Assembly: GCA_030603365.1 (NCBI GenBank)
Contig: JAUVXV010000002.1
Span: forward strand, 186,001-250,000
From: Candidatus Heimdallarchaeota archaeon
GTDB taxonomy: Archaea > Asgardarchaeota > Heimdallarchaeia > Heimdallarchaeales > Heimdallarchaeaceae
Length of the DNA stretch: 64,000 nucleotides
Direction of reading: 5' to 3'
Made by a program: the position numbers and the translations under genes. Of this stretch, positions 44,374-54,862 are shown one piece after another. The notes under the pieces are model-generated. The model did not search any database. It had not been told where the DNA came from and saw only the letters and a program-made list of their open reading frames with translations. Positions within the stretch are counted from its first letter, which is position 1. Each line of letters begins with the position of its first letter.

Positions 44374-47300
44374 TCACTCCAAATTTTTAGGTCTGTATTT
44401 AGCAAAATTGTATTTCATTGCCAAGAAAAATATCGTGTAGAACACTACTGGTATTGCTAAGAATATTATCAACATTACTTGATAAGGGAAGTGCATTTGG
44501 AAGGGTAGTCCTCCTTGAACAGCAGGTGATTCTATGAATAACCAGTTGAATAATGATAGGAGACCATATCCTGCCGCTCCACCCAGAGCTAATCCTAGAA
44601 CTATACACGAAACAAACAGTTCTAATGCTGATAAGAATATTATTCGATTCGTTGGTATTCCTATTTTCTTAAGAATGTCATGTTTTACAAGCCTTCTCTG
44701 AAGAATTTTTAGAGGATTACTAAGACTTGTAAATGCTACTGCAGCTAAGCAAATTAAAATTCCAAAAACAAATTCAGCTACAAGTACTGAATAGAATGGG
44801 AAGAAAGTAAATAATGCGAGATCACTATTAGTCTCCATTGTATCAACTTCTACTCCCAAGTCTTGACGGAGTGTATCTGCAAATTTCTCTTGATTAACGC
44901 TATTCTTAACGTTGATCAGTAATCTTTGAAGAGTAACCTCATTTAAAGTTAATATACCCGAGATATACTCAAAATTATCTTGTGACATCACTATACCAAA
45001 ATGAGTATAAGGATAGGGTTCGGGATAATAGACATCATATGAGACTCCATAAGGCTCTGATCCAAACCGTTCTGATCCGTAATCATAAAAAATGGGGAAA
45101 TAATCAAATCCTCTTTTTATTGAGAATGGAATAACAATAGGATCCACTCCAGTATCATTTATGAAGCTAAATTGATTTTGTCCGCCAGCAACATAATCCT
45201 TGAATGTATTCGAAGTTAACATGCTAGTATTTTCTCTTAATTCATAGATAGATTGTTCCCAATTCCTAAATAGATATTCAGGAGGTTGGAAGGCCGTTTT
45301 GAGGTAATCTACCGTGTCATTTACTATTAAGAAGTCAATAGGATAATCTCTGTAATTGGCATTCAGTTGTGTTATATTAGTATAACTTACTATCTCGCTA
45401 TAATTACTAAAACTTGATAGTATTGTATCATTGTAATCGTCCCAATTGGTGATTATCAAGTCACTTCCACCATAGAAATAAGTTTCAGTGTTTATCTTAT
45501 CTTGAATCAAGAGTGGTGTTATCGTAAAAGGTATGAGTAATCCCACTAAAATGACATATGTCAGGAAAGTGTTATTGAATAACTTGATATCAGATCTAAC
45601 TTCTACTAGAGAGAAAGTGAATAGATTCTTTCGTAATGACCAGAAAACTTTACTGATAGCAATCATGAAAATCTTATGAACTTCTCTGAGGAGAAGGCCT
45701 AATCCTAAAAGACTAATCATTACACCAATGCCAATAATGTAGATATAAATTGTCAATAAAGCGAGACTTGAACTATCTATTATATTTAAGTAACTAGATT
45801 CTATCAACCACCAACCTAGACCTATGAAACCTGCTCCAAAACCAGTTATTAAAATATAAGGCAATTTTATGGTTTTCATAAGATGAACAAATTTCTTTGG
45901 TGGTTTTTCAACTTCTTTTTTAGTTGTTGATAATTTAATGATTCTAGGTACTGAGATGATGATAAGTAATAAAAGAGTTATACCCATTGCTGCAGGAGCA
46001 GTAGCTAGTTGAATAGAAGTGAATACTGACTTAAACGTTATGAATTTGTCAATTTTAAGTAGAGGTGGGAGGATAATTAAATTTACTCCCAATCCTAGAA
46101 ATGTTGCTGCGAGAGCTTCAAAGAATTTCATTGTAGAGTAGATAAATGTTATCATCCCCGTAGATACTCCTTTTGAGCTCAGAATCCTAATCTCTTGCTC
46201 AAAACTAGAACTGAAGATTTCATTGACTTCAAATGTTACAAACAGAGCCAAATACAGTATTGGTATCGATAAAAATACAATTATGAACTGAGTCATTTGC
46301 ATGAATGAACCTATTCCAGAGAACACATATTGAAGTTCATTCTGAATATACCAATAGCTGTTAGGTGCAAAATTAAAGCTATAAGGGCTTTTTCCAACAA
46401 TATCTTGTATTTCTTCCAATAATATGTTTAGACGATCAGTATCCATTTGAGAAAAGTCGTATAAAAACTGAATTTGACTATACAGATTAAGATTATAGGA
46501 AGTGACATTTTCAAGATTTGTCAAATATGATGATGTGAATGTTAACATTGTTGGAATTCTATAATAAGAAGATGTTAAGTCGGTTAATGGGTCTGAAGGA
46601 AGTGAGTATTTATTGCAAATGTTGGTTAGAAGGTTTTCTGATGGATCTTGATAAATTCCTACTACAGTAAAATTAGCTTTACTGAAGTCAGTAGGATAAA
46701 ATACTTCATAAAAAGAAGTTGCATTGAAACTCAAAGTATCGTTTATCTCAACTGCATATTCGTCTATGAAAGATGAAGCAACAATTACTTCATTATTATC
46801 TATTGGGAGTCTACCTTCTGTTAGCAGTTCTTCAATCACTACTGAATAGTTGTCATTTAATCCGTAATAACTTACACCTAGGGGATATGAGTATGCATCT
46901 GTGAAATTTAGATTCATTAGAGGAATGTTCATCGTATAATAAACCCCTGTAATGATACTCCTCAAGACTGACGTTTTGGTATTCAGAGAATGAAAGATTT
47001 CAGAAAAAGCATATTCAGTTATATTCAAGTTAAATCCTTCATCTCCTAAACTAGATAAATCGCTTAGAATCAAGTTATATGATGCAGATAAATCATCATC
47101 ATTATAGAGATCAGCTGATTCTACATAGTTTATTATTAGGGAGGTTCGCTTTGAATCAAATAGGGTTGTACTGGTAACTATAATAGTTGAAAGAATGGTT
47201 AAACCCAATAAACTAATAATCAATCTTCTTTTGTTTGCTTTCCATAATATCATAATTAATGATGAAGAATTTTTTACAAACAACCAGAGATTGACAGCAA

Positions 47301-48777
47301 CCAATTTGCTTTTCTTTGCATTTGGAATAATTGGTCTTAGGAGGTATCGAATCATTTTCTTGATTCCACGATTAATCCGTTTTCTGAATATCACATACAA
47401 TATTGATAAAACAATAATAGGTGAAATAACAGTATACCAGTATTTTATCCAGAAATATGCAAACGAAGAGTAACTTTTGATTCCATAGAGAAAGGGAGTG
47501 GTAGGTAGATTTAATGTTAAATCAGTATACACTTTCCAAGCAAAAACATATTCGGAAAGGAATTTCATATTGTCAAAACTTTGTGATTCTAGAATCACAG
47601 AATAACCAATTGAGTAAGACCCATTTTCAATAATATCATAGTTTACAGAACCAAACTGATACAAATATGGATAATCTTCTAACTCAACAACCCTCTGATA
47701 CATAGAGATATTGTCATCAACAATAATATTGAGTGTGAGTGTTTTCACTTTTCGATCAGGATTATAATAGTAATAGTAAGGTGCATCTTCTAACCAATAA
47801 TATCCAAAATCCTGATAGACGAGATAAGTTGTATTAGTATACGAGAATACATCAAAATATCCATAAAAATAATAAGAATTGAAATTAAATTGTTTGAAAG
47901 AAGAAGGAGTAATAGATTCGTTTATTGAAAACTTAGTTGTATACAGTATTCCATAGGAAACATAGGAAAAATAGAATTTTCCATCTGAACATACAGATAG
48001 TTGAGATGAAAACCAAACATCATCTATCTCATAAACTGTAGAATTGTAAAACCCTTGATCTGTTACACCAACTATAGATAAAGTGGTGCTATCATAATAT
48101 CTAGAAGTTTCATTATAATTATACTTCTTAAACATCATAAATGCTTGATCATCTAGTACAAAAACATCATATTCATCTCCCCAGAAAGGGACTTCAATAG
48201 ATTTTTCGACACTTGTTCCGTTAAAGAAAATTCTTACATGATGAAGTACTACATCAGGAGGCTCCTCATAGTAGTCTACATTAAGTGTCATTAAATGTAT
48301 ACTATTTTCACTCATGAAAATCTTGGGATAGAAGTAGTATTCAGATGAATTGTAAATAGTTGATGATGAATGTTCTAAATCATTCCACATATATAGTTTT
48401 ACAACATTACGATATATTTGACTTTCAAGAGAATATACTAAAACTATATTTTCGTCGATTCTATATGCTTCAAATATCGAACTTGCAGATCGTCCAGTTT
48501 CCACTGTTATTAAAATATCTTCTAAAATATGTAGTATTACAAATGATCCATTGAAATAGTTGATTTGAAGGAAGAAATGAACTCTACTTACATTATCTAT
48601 GATAGATGCAGATCTTATATAAGATATTTCCTCAGTGCCGTATTCCATTATGATGAAGGGATCATCAGTTGTAGATTCAGAAAAAGCTGATCCTCTTTGT
48701 ACTGTGGTTAATAATAAAGATGTAGTAATTAATATTACAGCTAAAGCAACAATAAATTTCTTTCTTCCTTTATACAT
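44374..48777 (-). CDS. Giant FtsX/MacB-type ABC permease with large ectodomain, copy 2
   Basis: 1467 residues. Signal-like helix (KFIVALAVILITTSLLLTTV), a beta-rich ectodomain of about 420 residues that is Tyr-rich, then a transmembrane helix near 450. Two FtsX units follow. Landmarks match copy 1: EQEIRILSSKGVSTGMITFIY in unit 1 and HDILKKIGIPTNRIIFLSAL in unit 2, and the shared FSLVEVRSDIKLFNNTFL between them. The C-terminal AKYRPKNLE ends as copy 1 does. The stop codon overlaps the Shine-Dalgarno sequence of the ATPase gene, so the two are translationally coupled. Substrate unknown; the ectodomains are the most divergent parts. Confidence 0.88.
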   Translation of the reverse strand: MYKGRKKFIVALAVILITTSLLLTTVQRGSAFSESTTDDPFIIMEYGTEEISYIRSASIIDNVSRVHFFLQINYFNGSFVILHILEDILITVETGRSASSIFEAYRIDENIVLVYSLESQIYRNVVKLYMWNDLEHSSSTIYNSSEYYFYPKIFMSENSIHLMTLNVDYYEEPPDVVLHHVRIFFNGTSVEKSIEVPFWGDEYDVFVLDDQAFMMFKKYNYNETSRYYDSTTLSIVGVTDQGFYNSTVYEIDDVWFSSQLSVCSDGKFYFSYVSYGILYTTKFSINESITPSSFKQFNFNSYYFYGYFDVFSYTNTTYLVYQDFGYYWLEDAPYYYYYNPDRKVKTLTLNIIVDDNISMYQRVVELEDYPYLYQFGSVNYDIIENGSYSIGYSVILESQSFDNMKFLSEYVFAWKVYTDLTLNLPTTPFLYGIKSYSSFAYFWIKYWYTVISPIIVLSILYVIFRKRINRGIKKMIRYLLRPIIPNAKKSKLVAVNLWLFVKNSSSLIMILWKANKRRLIISLLGLTILSTIIVTSTTLFDSKRTSLIINYVESADLYNDDDLSASYNLILSDLSSLGDEGFNLNITEYAFSEIFHSLNTKTSVLRSIITGVYYTMNIPLMNLNFTDAYSYPLGVSYYGLNDNYSVVIEELLTEGRLPIDNNEVIVASSFIDEYAVEINDTLSFNATSFYEVFYPTDFSKANFTVVGIYQDPSENLLTNICNKYSLPSDPLTDLTSSYYRIPTMLTFTSSYLTNLENVTSYNLNLYSQIQFLYDFSQMDTDRLNILLEEIQDIVGKSPYSFNFAPNSYWYIQNELQYVFSGIGSFMQMTQFIIVFLSIPILYLALFVTFEVNEIFSSSFEQEIRILSSKGVSTGMITFIYSTMKFFEALAATFLGLGVNLIILPPLLKIDKFITFKSVFTSIQLATAPAAMGITLLLLIIISVPRIIKLSTTKKEVEKPPKKFVHLMKTIKLPYILITGFGAGFIGLGWWLIESSYLNIIDSSSLALLTIYIYIIGIGVMISLLGLGLLLREVHKIFMIAISKVFWSLRKNLFTFSLVEVRSDIKLFNNTFLTYVILVGLLIPFTITPLLIQDKINTETYFYGGSDLIITNWDDYNDTILSSFSNYSEIVSYTNITQLNANYRDYPIDFLIVNDTVDYLKTAFQPPEYLFRNWEQSIYELRENTSMLTSNTFKDYVAGGQNQFSFINDTGVDPIVIPFSIKRGFDYFPIFYDYGSERFGSEPYGVSYDVYYPEPYPYTHFGIVMSQDNFEYISGILTLNEVTLQRLLINVKNSVNQEKFADTLRQDLGVEVDTMETNSDLALFTFFPFYSVLVAEFVFGILICLAAVAFTSLSNPLKILQRRLVKHDILKKIGIPTNRIIFLSALELFVSCIVLGLALGGAAGYGLLSLFNWLFIESPAVQGGLPFQMHFPYQVMLIIFLAIPVVFYTIFFLAMKYNFAKYRPKNLE

Positions 48778-48872
48778 AAACTACCACTTGTATATCTATT
48801 TGTTACTCAATTATAAAGTAATTCTAAAAAGAATACTTGTGTATTGATTAACACAAATTCGATAATGGCAAA

Positions 48873-49751
48873 TTAGAACATTAATGGCCATGGAGCATTG
48901 AATAGAAACCAATAAGCATAGTTACTAAAGAAGAATAATGCGAAAAACAGTCCTGTTAATAGAATTGGGACTAGTATGAAGATTATTGTTTCTTTGAACT
49001 TTCTATAGTATTCTGATTCTTTTATTTTTATTTCTTCTGAAGAGAATAGAGTTTTGAACAGCAAAACTAGAACTATTGAACCATAGTAGACCGAGAAGAA
49101 TAAATGGAGGATATATTTCAAATGGTCTTTCCAAACGAATGAATTTTTGATTTTTCTTATTGTCAAAAAAGCAGTCAAAGCTAAAATTACAGCTATTATT
49201 AGATATACTACAACTAAAATAGTAAATGTTTGAGCATGTTCAGTTCCTAAATTATATGAGAACCAGAATTTATCACCGGAAAAAAGATAATACCAAGGGA
49301 GAGATGTTAAACTAAAATCATATTTAATGTACTGAAAGAATATTGCTCCTCTTACATCTGTAGTTAAGAGATGTGTTGAATAACGAAGAAGAATCAATAC
49401 TGTATTTACTACAAAAGCTATGATTGTTGCTATTTGCATGAGGAATGACAGCATATATTCTCTGTCTGATTTTTCCTTTAGTACATATAGCCATGTTACA
49501 TTAAATATATACGAAATAACTAAAACGAAGAAACCTGCTGATATTAGAAAGAAAAGCGTTTGTAAAGCTGATTGCCAGACTGACTCAAATTCTACAAAGA
49601 AACCACCAACTAATGAAAGAGAACCTAGAATTAGACTTAAAACGAAGAGCCATGTTTTTTCATACCATCTTCTATTCATTTCTTTTATTTCTGCTACTAA
49701 TTCTTCTGTGTTAGTCTCCTCAACTTCTGCAGATTCTGCTTTTTCAGTCAT
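48873..49751 (-). CDS. Multi-pass membrane protein of unknown function
   Basis: 292 residues. An acidic cytosolic leader (about 1-28) precedes roughly seven hydrophobic segments: TWLFVLSLILGSLSLVGGFF, TLFFLISAGFFVLVISYI, FLMQIATIIAFVVNTVLILL, then LVVVYLIIAVILALTAFL, YILHLFFSVYYGSIVLVLLF, and FILVPILLTGLFFALFFF at the end. The arrangement of a long loop between the third and fourth segments is reminiscent of Yip1/YIF-type membrane proteins, but no diagnostic motif is present. Co-directional with the permease copy 2 operon, but upstream of it and separated by about 95 bases with its own start. Confidence 0.7.
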   Translation of the reverse strand: MTEKAESAEVEETNTEELVAEIKEMNRRWYEKTWLFVLSLILGSLSLVGGFFVEFESVWQSALQTLFFLISAGFFVLVISYIFNVTWLYVLKEKSDREYMLSFLMQIATIIAFVVNTVLILLRYSTHLLTTDVRGAIFFQYIKYDFSLTSLPWYYLFSGDKFWFSYNLGTEHAQTFTILVVVYLIIAVILALTAFLTIRKIKNSFVWKDHLKYILHLFFSVYYGSIVLVLLFKTLFSSEEIKIKESEYYRKFKETIIFILVPILLTGLFFALFFFSNYAYWFLFNAPWPLMF

Positions 49752-49853
49752 TAATGAAATTAGTTTGGGAAACGATAATAAATCTATCGAACAAACCAGA
49801 AAGATTCTATTAGAAAGGAAATTGTTAAAATCTTAAAGATACTTACAAATTCA

Positions 49854-50894
49854 ATGGAAGTTGATTATTCAGTATTTGGAGTGCTTAACTTTGAACAACT
49901 AGAGAAGTTCTCCAAAAGGTTCAGTATCAATCCAAAAGATATCAGAGCTAATTTCGATGGATGGAGGAAATTAGTTCTTTATTCAGAGGACAGGGTGTTT
50001 ATTTTTCCTCGTGACCCTAGAGGAGTAGAATGGTTAGAAACAGAAATTTCTGCTTATGAGTTTCTAAATAAATATAGTGATCTTCCAATTCCAAAATTAA
50101 AAGAAAGGATTTCCGATTCTGAAATATCTTATTATGAATTTGCAGAAGTTTCTAGATTGAAGGGAGTACCTTATTCGAAACTTGAAGACAATATTAGTGA
50201 ACAAAATGTTACAGAATTACAAGTCAATTTAGCTAACTTGTTTTCACTATGGCATAATATTTCTATCCAAGAAATTCCCTCAAAGATAGCAAAAAGACAA
50301 ATTTTCGATCCAAGTCTGTATGAATTTGAAATCAAGTTACTGGATTCAACTTCTACTGTAGAAGCATTTGACTATGTCTATCAAAAGATAATTGATTATT
50401 CTAAACAACACTATATCCAACATTCTATACTACTAGAAGAATCGACTAGAAAGAATTGGGAGAAAATTATTTTAGAAATTGTTTCATTAAATTCCATACT
50501 ACTCCATGGTGATATTCATGAAGATCAAATTCTGGTTAAATCAGAAGAAAATATGAAGATAACTGGCATACTAGACTGGGAAACAGTATGGATAGGAAAT
50601 CCGATATGGGAGTTTAATTTCTTTGAATGGGGGTTCGGGATATGGAAATGGTGGGAGAATTTTTCTGATATTCGAAGAGTAATATGGAAAGAATATCTAG
50701 AAAAAAGGAACCTTAAACTAGCAACGTTGGAAGGATTAAATCTAATTTATACAATCTTTGAATTTCTGAGAGTTCTAAAATCAAATACAAGTTTACAAAA
50801 ACTAATTGGCAAAGATAAAGAAGAATCTGCAAGAAAATGTGTTGAGAGATTAGTAAAAATAACAGAAAAAATAAAAGACGAAAACGAAGGATGA
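49854..50894 (+). CDS. Aminoglycoside phosphotransferase (APH)-family kinase-like protein
   Basis: 346 residues of protein-kinase-like fold. The Brenner motif is ILLHGDIHEDQILVK (catalytic Asp in HGDIH) and the metal-binding segment is GILDWETVWIGNPIWEF. The N-lobe carries a plausible nucleotide lysine in WRKLVLYSEDRVFIF. The family phosphorylates small hydroxyl metabolites (choline, homoserine, sugars) or antibiotics. Nothing here names the substrate. Resistance is not implied. It lies just 14 bases before the stop end of the convergent exporter gene. Confidence 0.82.
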   Translation: MEVDYSVFGVLNFEQLEKFSKRFSINPKDIRANFDGWRKLVLYSEDRVFIFPRDPRGVEWLETEISAYEFLNKYSDLPIPKLKERISDSEISYYEFAEVSRLKGVPYSKLEDNISEQNVTELQVNLANLFSLWHNISIQEIPSKIAKRQIFDPSLYEFEIKLLDSTSTVEAFDYVYQKIIDYSKQHYIQHSILLEESTRKNWEKIILEIVSLNSILLHGDIHEDQILVKSEENMKITGILDWETVWIGNPIWEFNFFEWGFGIWKWWENFSDIRRVIWKEYLEKRNLKLATLEGLNLIYTIFEFLRVLKSNTSLQKLIGKDKEESARKCVERLVKITEKIKDENEG

Positions 50895-50908
50895 CCTGGT
50901 CCTCCCAT

Positions 50909-52933
50909 TCATCCTCTCTTCTTCTTCATCTGTTTTACTTCATCTTTCTTTCCTGTTTTCTTCTTCTCTTTGAAATGCTGATTCATTTGCTTTTTATCAG
51001 GCCTTCCACCAGTTCCTCCTCCCATCACACTTGGTCCGCCTGCTCCTGCATGAGTAGGTACTTTCATTGGTTTCTTTTGAATTTCTTCATCGATTGTTTC
51101 AGGATCTAAATCATCTATAGAGAGATCAATATCACCAAGTCCCTGATGAACATAGTAAGTATTGTACAAATCTGCATAGATACCATCAAGTTCCATCAGT
51201 TCATCATGAGAACCAAATTCCATAAGCTTGCCCTGTTCAAGCACTACTATTCTATCTGCATCTTTTATTGTAGAGAGTCTATGCGCAATCACAAATGTTG
51301 TTCTCCCTTTGAAGAGTTCCCTTTGAGCAGCTTGAACAAGAGATTCAGTATAGGCATCCAATCTACTAGTTGCTTCATCTAGAACGAGTATTCTTGGATC
51401 AGCTAGCATAGTTCGAGCTACTGTTATTATTTGTCTTTGTCCAGCTGATAGTTTCTTTCCACCTTCAACTACTATAGTGTCATAACCTTGTGGAAGAGCT
51501 TCAATAAACTCATCAGCATTGATTCTTTTACTTATAGTATATACATCTTCTCTAGTAGCAGAAGGTGCCCCATATAGGATGTTTTCCATTACAGTTCCAT
51601 TGAACAGAAATGGTTCCTGTGTAACTAAACCGATTGCGTTTCTTAACGAAGATTGTTTAACATCACGAATATCCTGTGTTCCTATCTTAATAGAACCTTC
51701 ATTTACATCATAGAATCTTGTCAGAAGGGATGAAAATAGTGTTGTTTTACCAGCTCCTGTATGACCTACACAAGCAACCATTTCTCCAGCCTTAGCTGTG
51801 AATGAAACATCTTTAAGAACATAAGTATCATCAATATAAGCAAAACCTACATTTTCGAAATGAACGTTATCATCTACATCTTGTAGCTCTGCAGCATCAA
51901 TTTTGTCTGCAATTGCGGGTTTGGCTTCAAAAATATCTATGATCCTGTCCATTGCTCCTAAAGCTGATTCTAATTGAGGAAACATCATGGATAACATAAC
52001 CATTGGGAAAAGGAAAGATTGAGATAACTGAATAGCTGTATAAATATCTCCTAACGGAATTCCTGTAGTTTGATTAATCCAACCACTAGCATAGATAATA
52101 GCTATGAACAAACCATAACTTAGAGCTGTCATTGTGGGATGCATAAACATCATCAAGAACCCAAACTGTCTGGAGTATTTGTAGTGTTGATAGTTAAGTT
52201 CTCGTAACTCTGTTGCTAGTTCTTCTTCTCTGTTAAATGATTTAGCTACTGCTATCCCTTCAAGTCCTTCTGCCATCTTTCCTGAAACTACACCAAAAGC
52301 TCTTCTTGTTCTTAGAACTATTTTTCGAGCAAAGAAGCTTAGAATTTTTGCCATTAAGAAAGCAAAAGGAACAGCTGCTAAGGTAATCACTCCAATTATC
52401 CAATTAGTTACCATCAACCAGACAAAAGAACCTACTATTACCAACACTTGAGAAATAACAGCAGCTGATAGCAGTAAACCTGTCGCTAGTTCTCCAGTAT
52501 CTGCAGTTACTCTAGCTGTAATGTTTCCTGATTGTTCATTTTTCAGATAAGACATATCTGAATAACTTAGTTTTTCATAGAGATCATACCTAACCTCGTG
52601 AAGCATTTTTGCATTCATTTTTGCTTGAATTCTTGTGGATAGAGAGTTTAGAATCCAACCGAAAAGTGTCAATGAGAAAAATGTTATAGTCAGTCCTATC
52701 AGCAAACTAGTTGCACTTGGGCTCTCAGTTAGAACATTAATCCCACCACCAATGACTATTGGATTTATGACAGACAAGAGAGAATAGACAATAGAAATAG
52801 ATACAACAAGAATTATAGGTTTAATGTATCTTCGAATATACTTCCATAAGCTACCAAGTAGAATCTTTGTCGACCTTGCTCGATCATACTTATCCTGTTC
52901 AAAAGCTCGACCGGGACCTCTACCGTGACTCAT
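50909..52933 (-). CDS. Heterodimeric ABC exporter subunit, consensus ATP site (B subunit)
   Basis: 674 residues with a six-helix type I exporter membrane domain (about 35-340) and a C-terminal NBD. Walker A GHTGAGKTTLF, Walker B ILVLDEATSRLD with the catalytic Glu, His switch FVIAHRLS. Its signature is LSAGQRQ rather than LSGGQ. A Gly/Lys-rich tail (GGPSVMGGGTGGRPDKK) follows. Its start codon overlaps the stop of the partner subunit by one base (TAATG). The pair has the asymmetry known from LmrCD, BmrCD and TM287/288. In them the subunit with the altered signature completes the degenerate site of its partner. Likely multidrug or lipid efflux; substrate unknown. Confidence 0.92.
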   Translation of the reverse strand: MSHGRGPGRAFEQDKYDRARSTKILLGSLWKYIRRYIKPIILVVSISIVYSLLSVINPIVIGGGINVLTESPSATSLLIGLTITFFSLTLFGWILNSLSTRIQAKMNAKMLHEVRYDLYEKLSYSDMSYLKNEQSGNITARVTADTGELATGLLLSAAVISQVLVIVGSFVWLMVTNWIIGVITLAAVPFAFLMAKILSFFARKIVLRTRRAFGVVSGKMAEGLEGIAVAKSFNREEELATELRELNYQHYKYSRQFGFLMMFMHPTMTALSYGLFIAIIYASGWINQTTGIPLGDIYTAIQLSQSFLFPMVMLSMMFPQLESALGAMDRIIDIFEAKPAIADKIDAAELQDVDDNVHFENVGFAYIDDTYVLKDVSFTAKAGEMVACVGHTGAGKTTLFSSLLTRFYDVNEGSIKIGTQDIRDVKQSSLRNAIGLVTQEPFLFNGTVMENILYGAPSATREDVYTISKRINADEFIEALPQGYDTIVVEGGKKLSAGQRQIITVARTMLADPRILVLDEATSRLDAYTESLVQAAQRELFKGRTTFVIAHRLSTIKDADRIVVLEQGKLMEFGSHDELMELDGIYADLYNTYYVHQGLGDIDLSIDDLDPETIDEEIQKKPMKVPTHAGAGGPSVMGGGTGGRPDKKQMNQHFKEKKKTGKKDEVKQMKKKRG

Positions 52934-54861
52934 TAATCTCTACCTCCTTCAATAGAAACTGTATCTGAACAAACATTATCCCCCTCCGCTATTGGTAAGT
53001 GTTGGCACATAAATTGATAATCAGAGCATCGTTTTATCAGCTCAGAATGGCTACCTATATCTACCACTTCACCTCTTTTCATTAGAATTATCAGATCAGC
53101 TGAAACTAGAGTAGTAAGTCTTTGAGTAACAACAATACTAGTTCTACCTTTCATTAGCTCTTCCATTGCATATCTAAGTCGTAATTCTGTTTTGATATCT
53201 ACTGCACTGGTACTATCATCAAGAAGCAACAAACTTGGGTTAGATAATAACGCTCTCGCAATCGCTATCCTCTGCCTTTGTCCACCAGATAATGTAACAC
53301 CTCTCTCACCAATAGTGGTTTGATTTCCTTCTCGTAAAGAATCTATGAATGGTGCTATTTGTGCTCTTTCTGTAGCAATTCTAATCTCTTCATCAGTTGC
53401 AGTTGGTCTAGCAAAAGCAATGTTTGCTCTGATAGTATCTGAGAATAAGAATATATCTTGTTCAACCATCGTTACATTTGATCTTACGTAACTGGTATGC
53501 ATGTCTTTTATATTTGTACCATCAATTTTGATATCTCCTTCAGATGCGTCATATAATCGTAATAGCAGTTTGAGTATTGTTGATTTTCCAGAACCTGGAC
53601 CACCAATGAGAGCTACTCTTGCACCTGATGGAATTGAGAATGATACATCTCTCAGGACTAATTTCTCAGTTCCTGGATATGCAAAATTCACTTTATCAAA
53701 AACTACAGCTCTATTCCAATCACCTTCGATAGGATTGTTAGGTTGTTTAAGAGGATCTTTGAAATCCATTAAATTCCAAAGCCTAGTTGAGTTTTGTAAA
53801 CCAGCTTGAAGCATTATAAGACGTTGTGGAATCATGAAATTCTGTCTATTGAGATTGAGTAATAATGTTAAGATAGATAGCATTATACCAATGCTATTAT
53901 ACCGACCAATTACAATACTGTAAATTCCAAATGCAAAGGCACCAGCTGTTACAACAATGGAGATTACAGCTGGCCAATAAAATGCACTCAAGTATCCTTC
54001 CCTTCTCATATCATCCGCATATTCCAAACTAACCTCATTGAATTTCGCTATCTCCTTATCATGATTGTCAAAAGATCGAACAACATCTACCCCTTTGAAC
54101 ATTTCTTGTGATATAGAGGAAAGCTTTCCTAAATCAGTTGCAAGCTTTTGTCGAATTGGTCCAACTTTTGCAGCGTAAAACCACGCAATTATCAGATATA
54201 ATAAGAAGGAAAATAAAAATACAACTCCAATTATCCAATCATAAGTCCAAAGTAAAGCAGTTGTAATTATAATAGTCATTACTGAACCCAATAAGTTCCT
54301 AATCGCAGGATGGTAAGCCATTCTGACTTGGTTAATCTCATTCATTCCCATAGAGAGAATGACACCAGAATCATTTACATCAAAGAAAGCCATTGAATGA
54401 TCCTGAACTACTTCATAGAATTCTTGTCTCATATCCCTTTGAACCCTGAAAGAGGTATCAGCCCAGATGTAAATGTTTGCACTAAGAGTTATCCAAGCAA
54501 CTAGTACATAAATAATCATCCAAGTTATCGCTCTAGTAAAATCAGGAGTGAATAAGATTAAGCTACTGCCTTCAGATATGGCAGCAATATCTACAACATT
54601 AACAGAAAGGAATTCAGTTAGTTTTAGTGAAAGATTTCTTTGAATTATTCCTAAAACATCTCCTACCATAGCTAATGTTTTGGTTGTGGAGAAAGTGCTG
54701 ACACCCAGAAGAATCGCTGCTAATAGATATCGTAAAGGAAAGCGAGTGAACCCTGACCAAAACCATTTTCTGGAAGTTTTGTATTTCTTTAAAATCGTAC
54801 TCCGAATGTCTATTCCATAGTTGTTTGTTTTTTGTCCTTTTTCATGTGTAGTTGTTGCCAA
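52933..54861 (-). CDS. Heterodimeric ABC exporter subunit, degenerate ATP site (A subunit)
   Basis: 642 residues if the TTG at 54861 is used. The GAGGAG Shine-Dalgarno sequence is ten bases before it; the TTG at 54870 is only one base away from it. Type I exporter membrane domain (about 40-350) and NBD. Walker A GGPGSGKSTILK and signature LSGGQRQRIAIARAL are normal. Walker B reads LLLLDDSTSAVD, with Asp in place of the catalytic Glu, the hallmark of the degenerate site in heterodimeric exporters. The gene starts within the stop region of the PadR gene, so the three genes are one operon with tight coupling. Confidence 0.92.
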   Translation of the reverse strand: MATTTHEKGQKTNNYGIDIRSTILKKYKTSRKWFWSGFTRFPLRYLLAAILLGVSTFSTTKTLAMVGDVLGIIQRNLSLKLTEFLSVNVVDIAAISEGSSLILFTPDFTRAITWMIIYVLVAWITLSANIYIWADTSFRVQRDMRQEFYEVVQDHSMAFFDVNDSGVILSMGMNEINQVRMAYHPAIRNLLGSVMTIIITTALLWTYDWIIGVVFLFSFLLYLIIAWFYAAKVGPIRQKLATDLGKLSSISQEMFKGVDVVRSFDNHDKEIAKFNEVSLEYADDMRREGYLSAFYWPAVISIVVTAGAFAFGIYSIVIGRYNSIGIMLSILTLLLNLNRQNFMIPQRLIMLQAGLQNSTRLWNLMDFKDPLKQPNNPIEGDWNRAVVFDKVNFAYPGTEKLVLRDVSFSIPSGARVALIGGPGSGKSTILKLLLRLYDASEGDIKIDGTNIKDMHTSYVRSNVTMVEQDIFLFSDTIRANIAFARPTATDEEIRIATERAQIAPFIDSLREGNQTTIGERGVTLSGGQRQRIAIARALLSNPSLLLLDDSTSAVDIKTELRLRYAMEELMKGRTSIVVTQRLTTLVSADLIILMKRGEVVDIGSHSELIKRCSDYQFMCQHLPIAEGDNVCSDTVSIEGGRD

Positions 54862-54862
54862 T

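Noticed and set aside
49854-50894. Antibiotic resistance kinase
   Set aside because: The APH fold is shared by many small-metabolite kinases and nothing in the context points to antibiotics.
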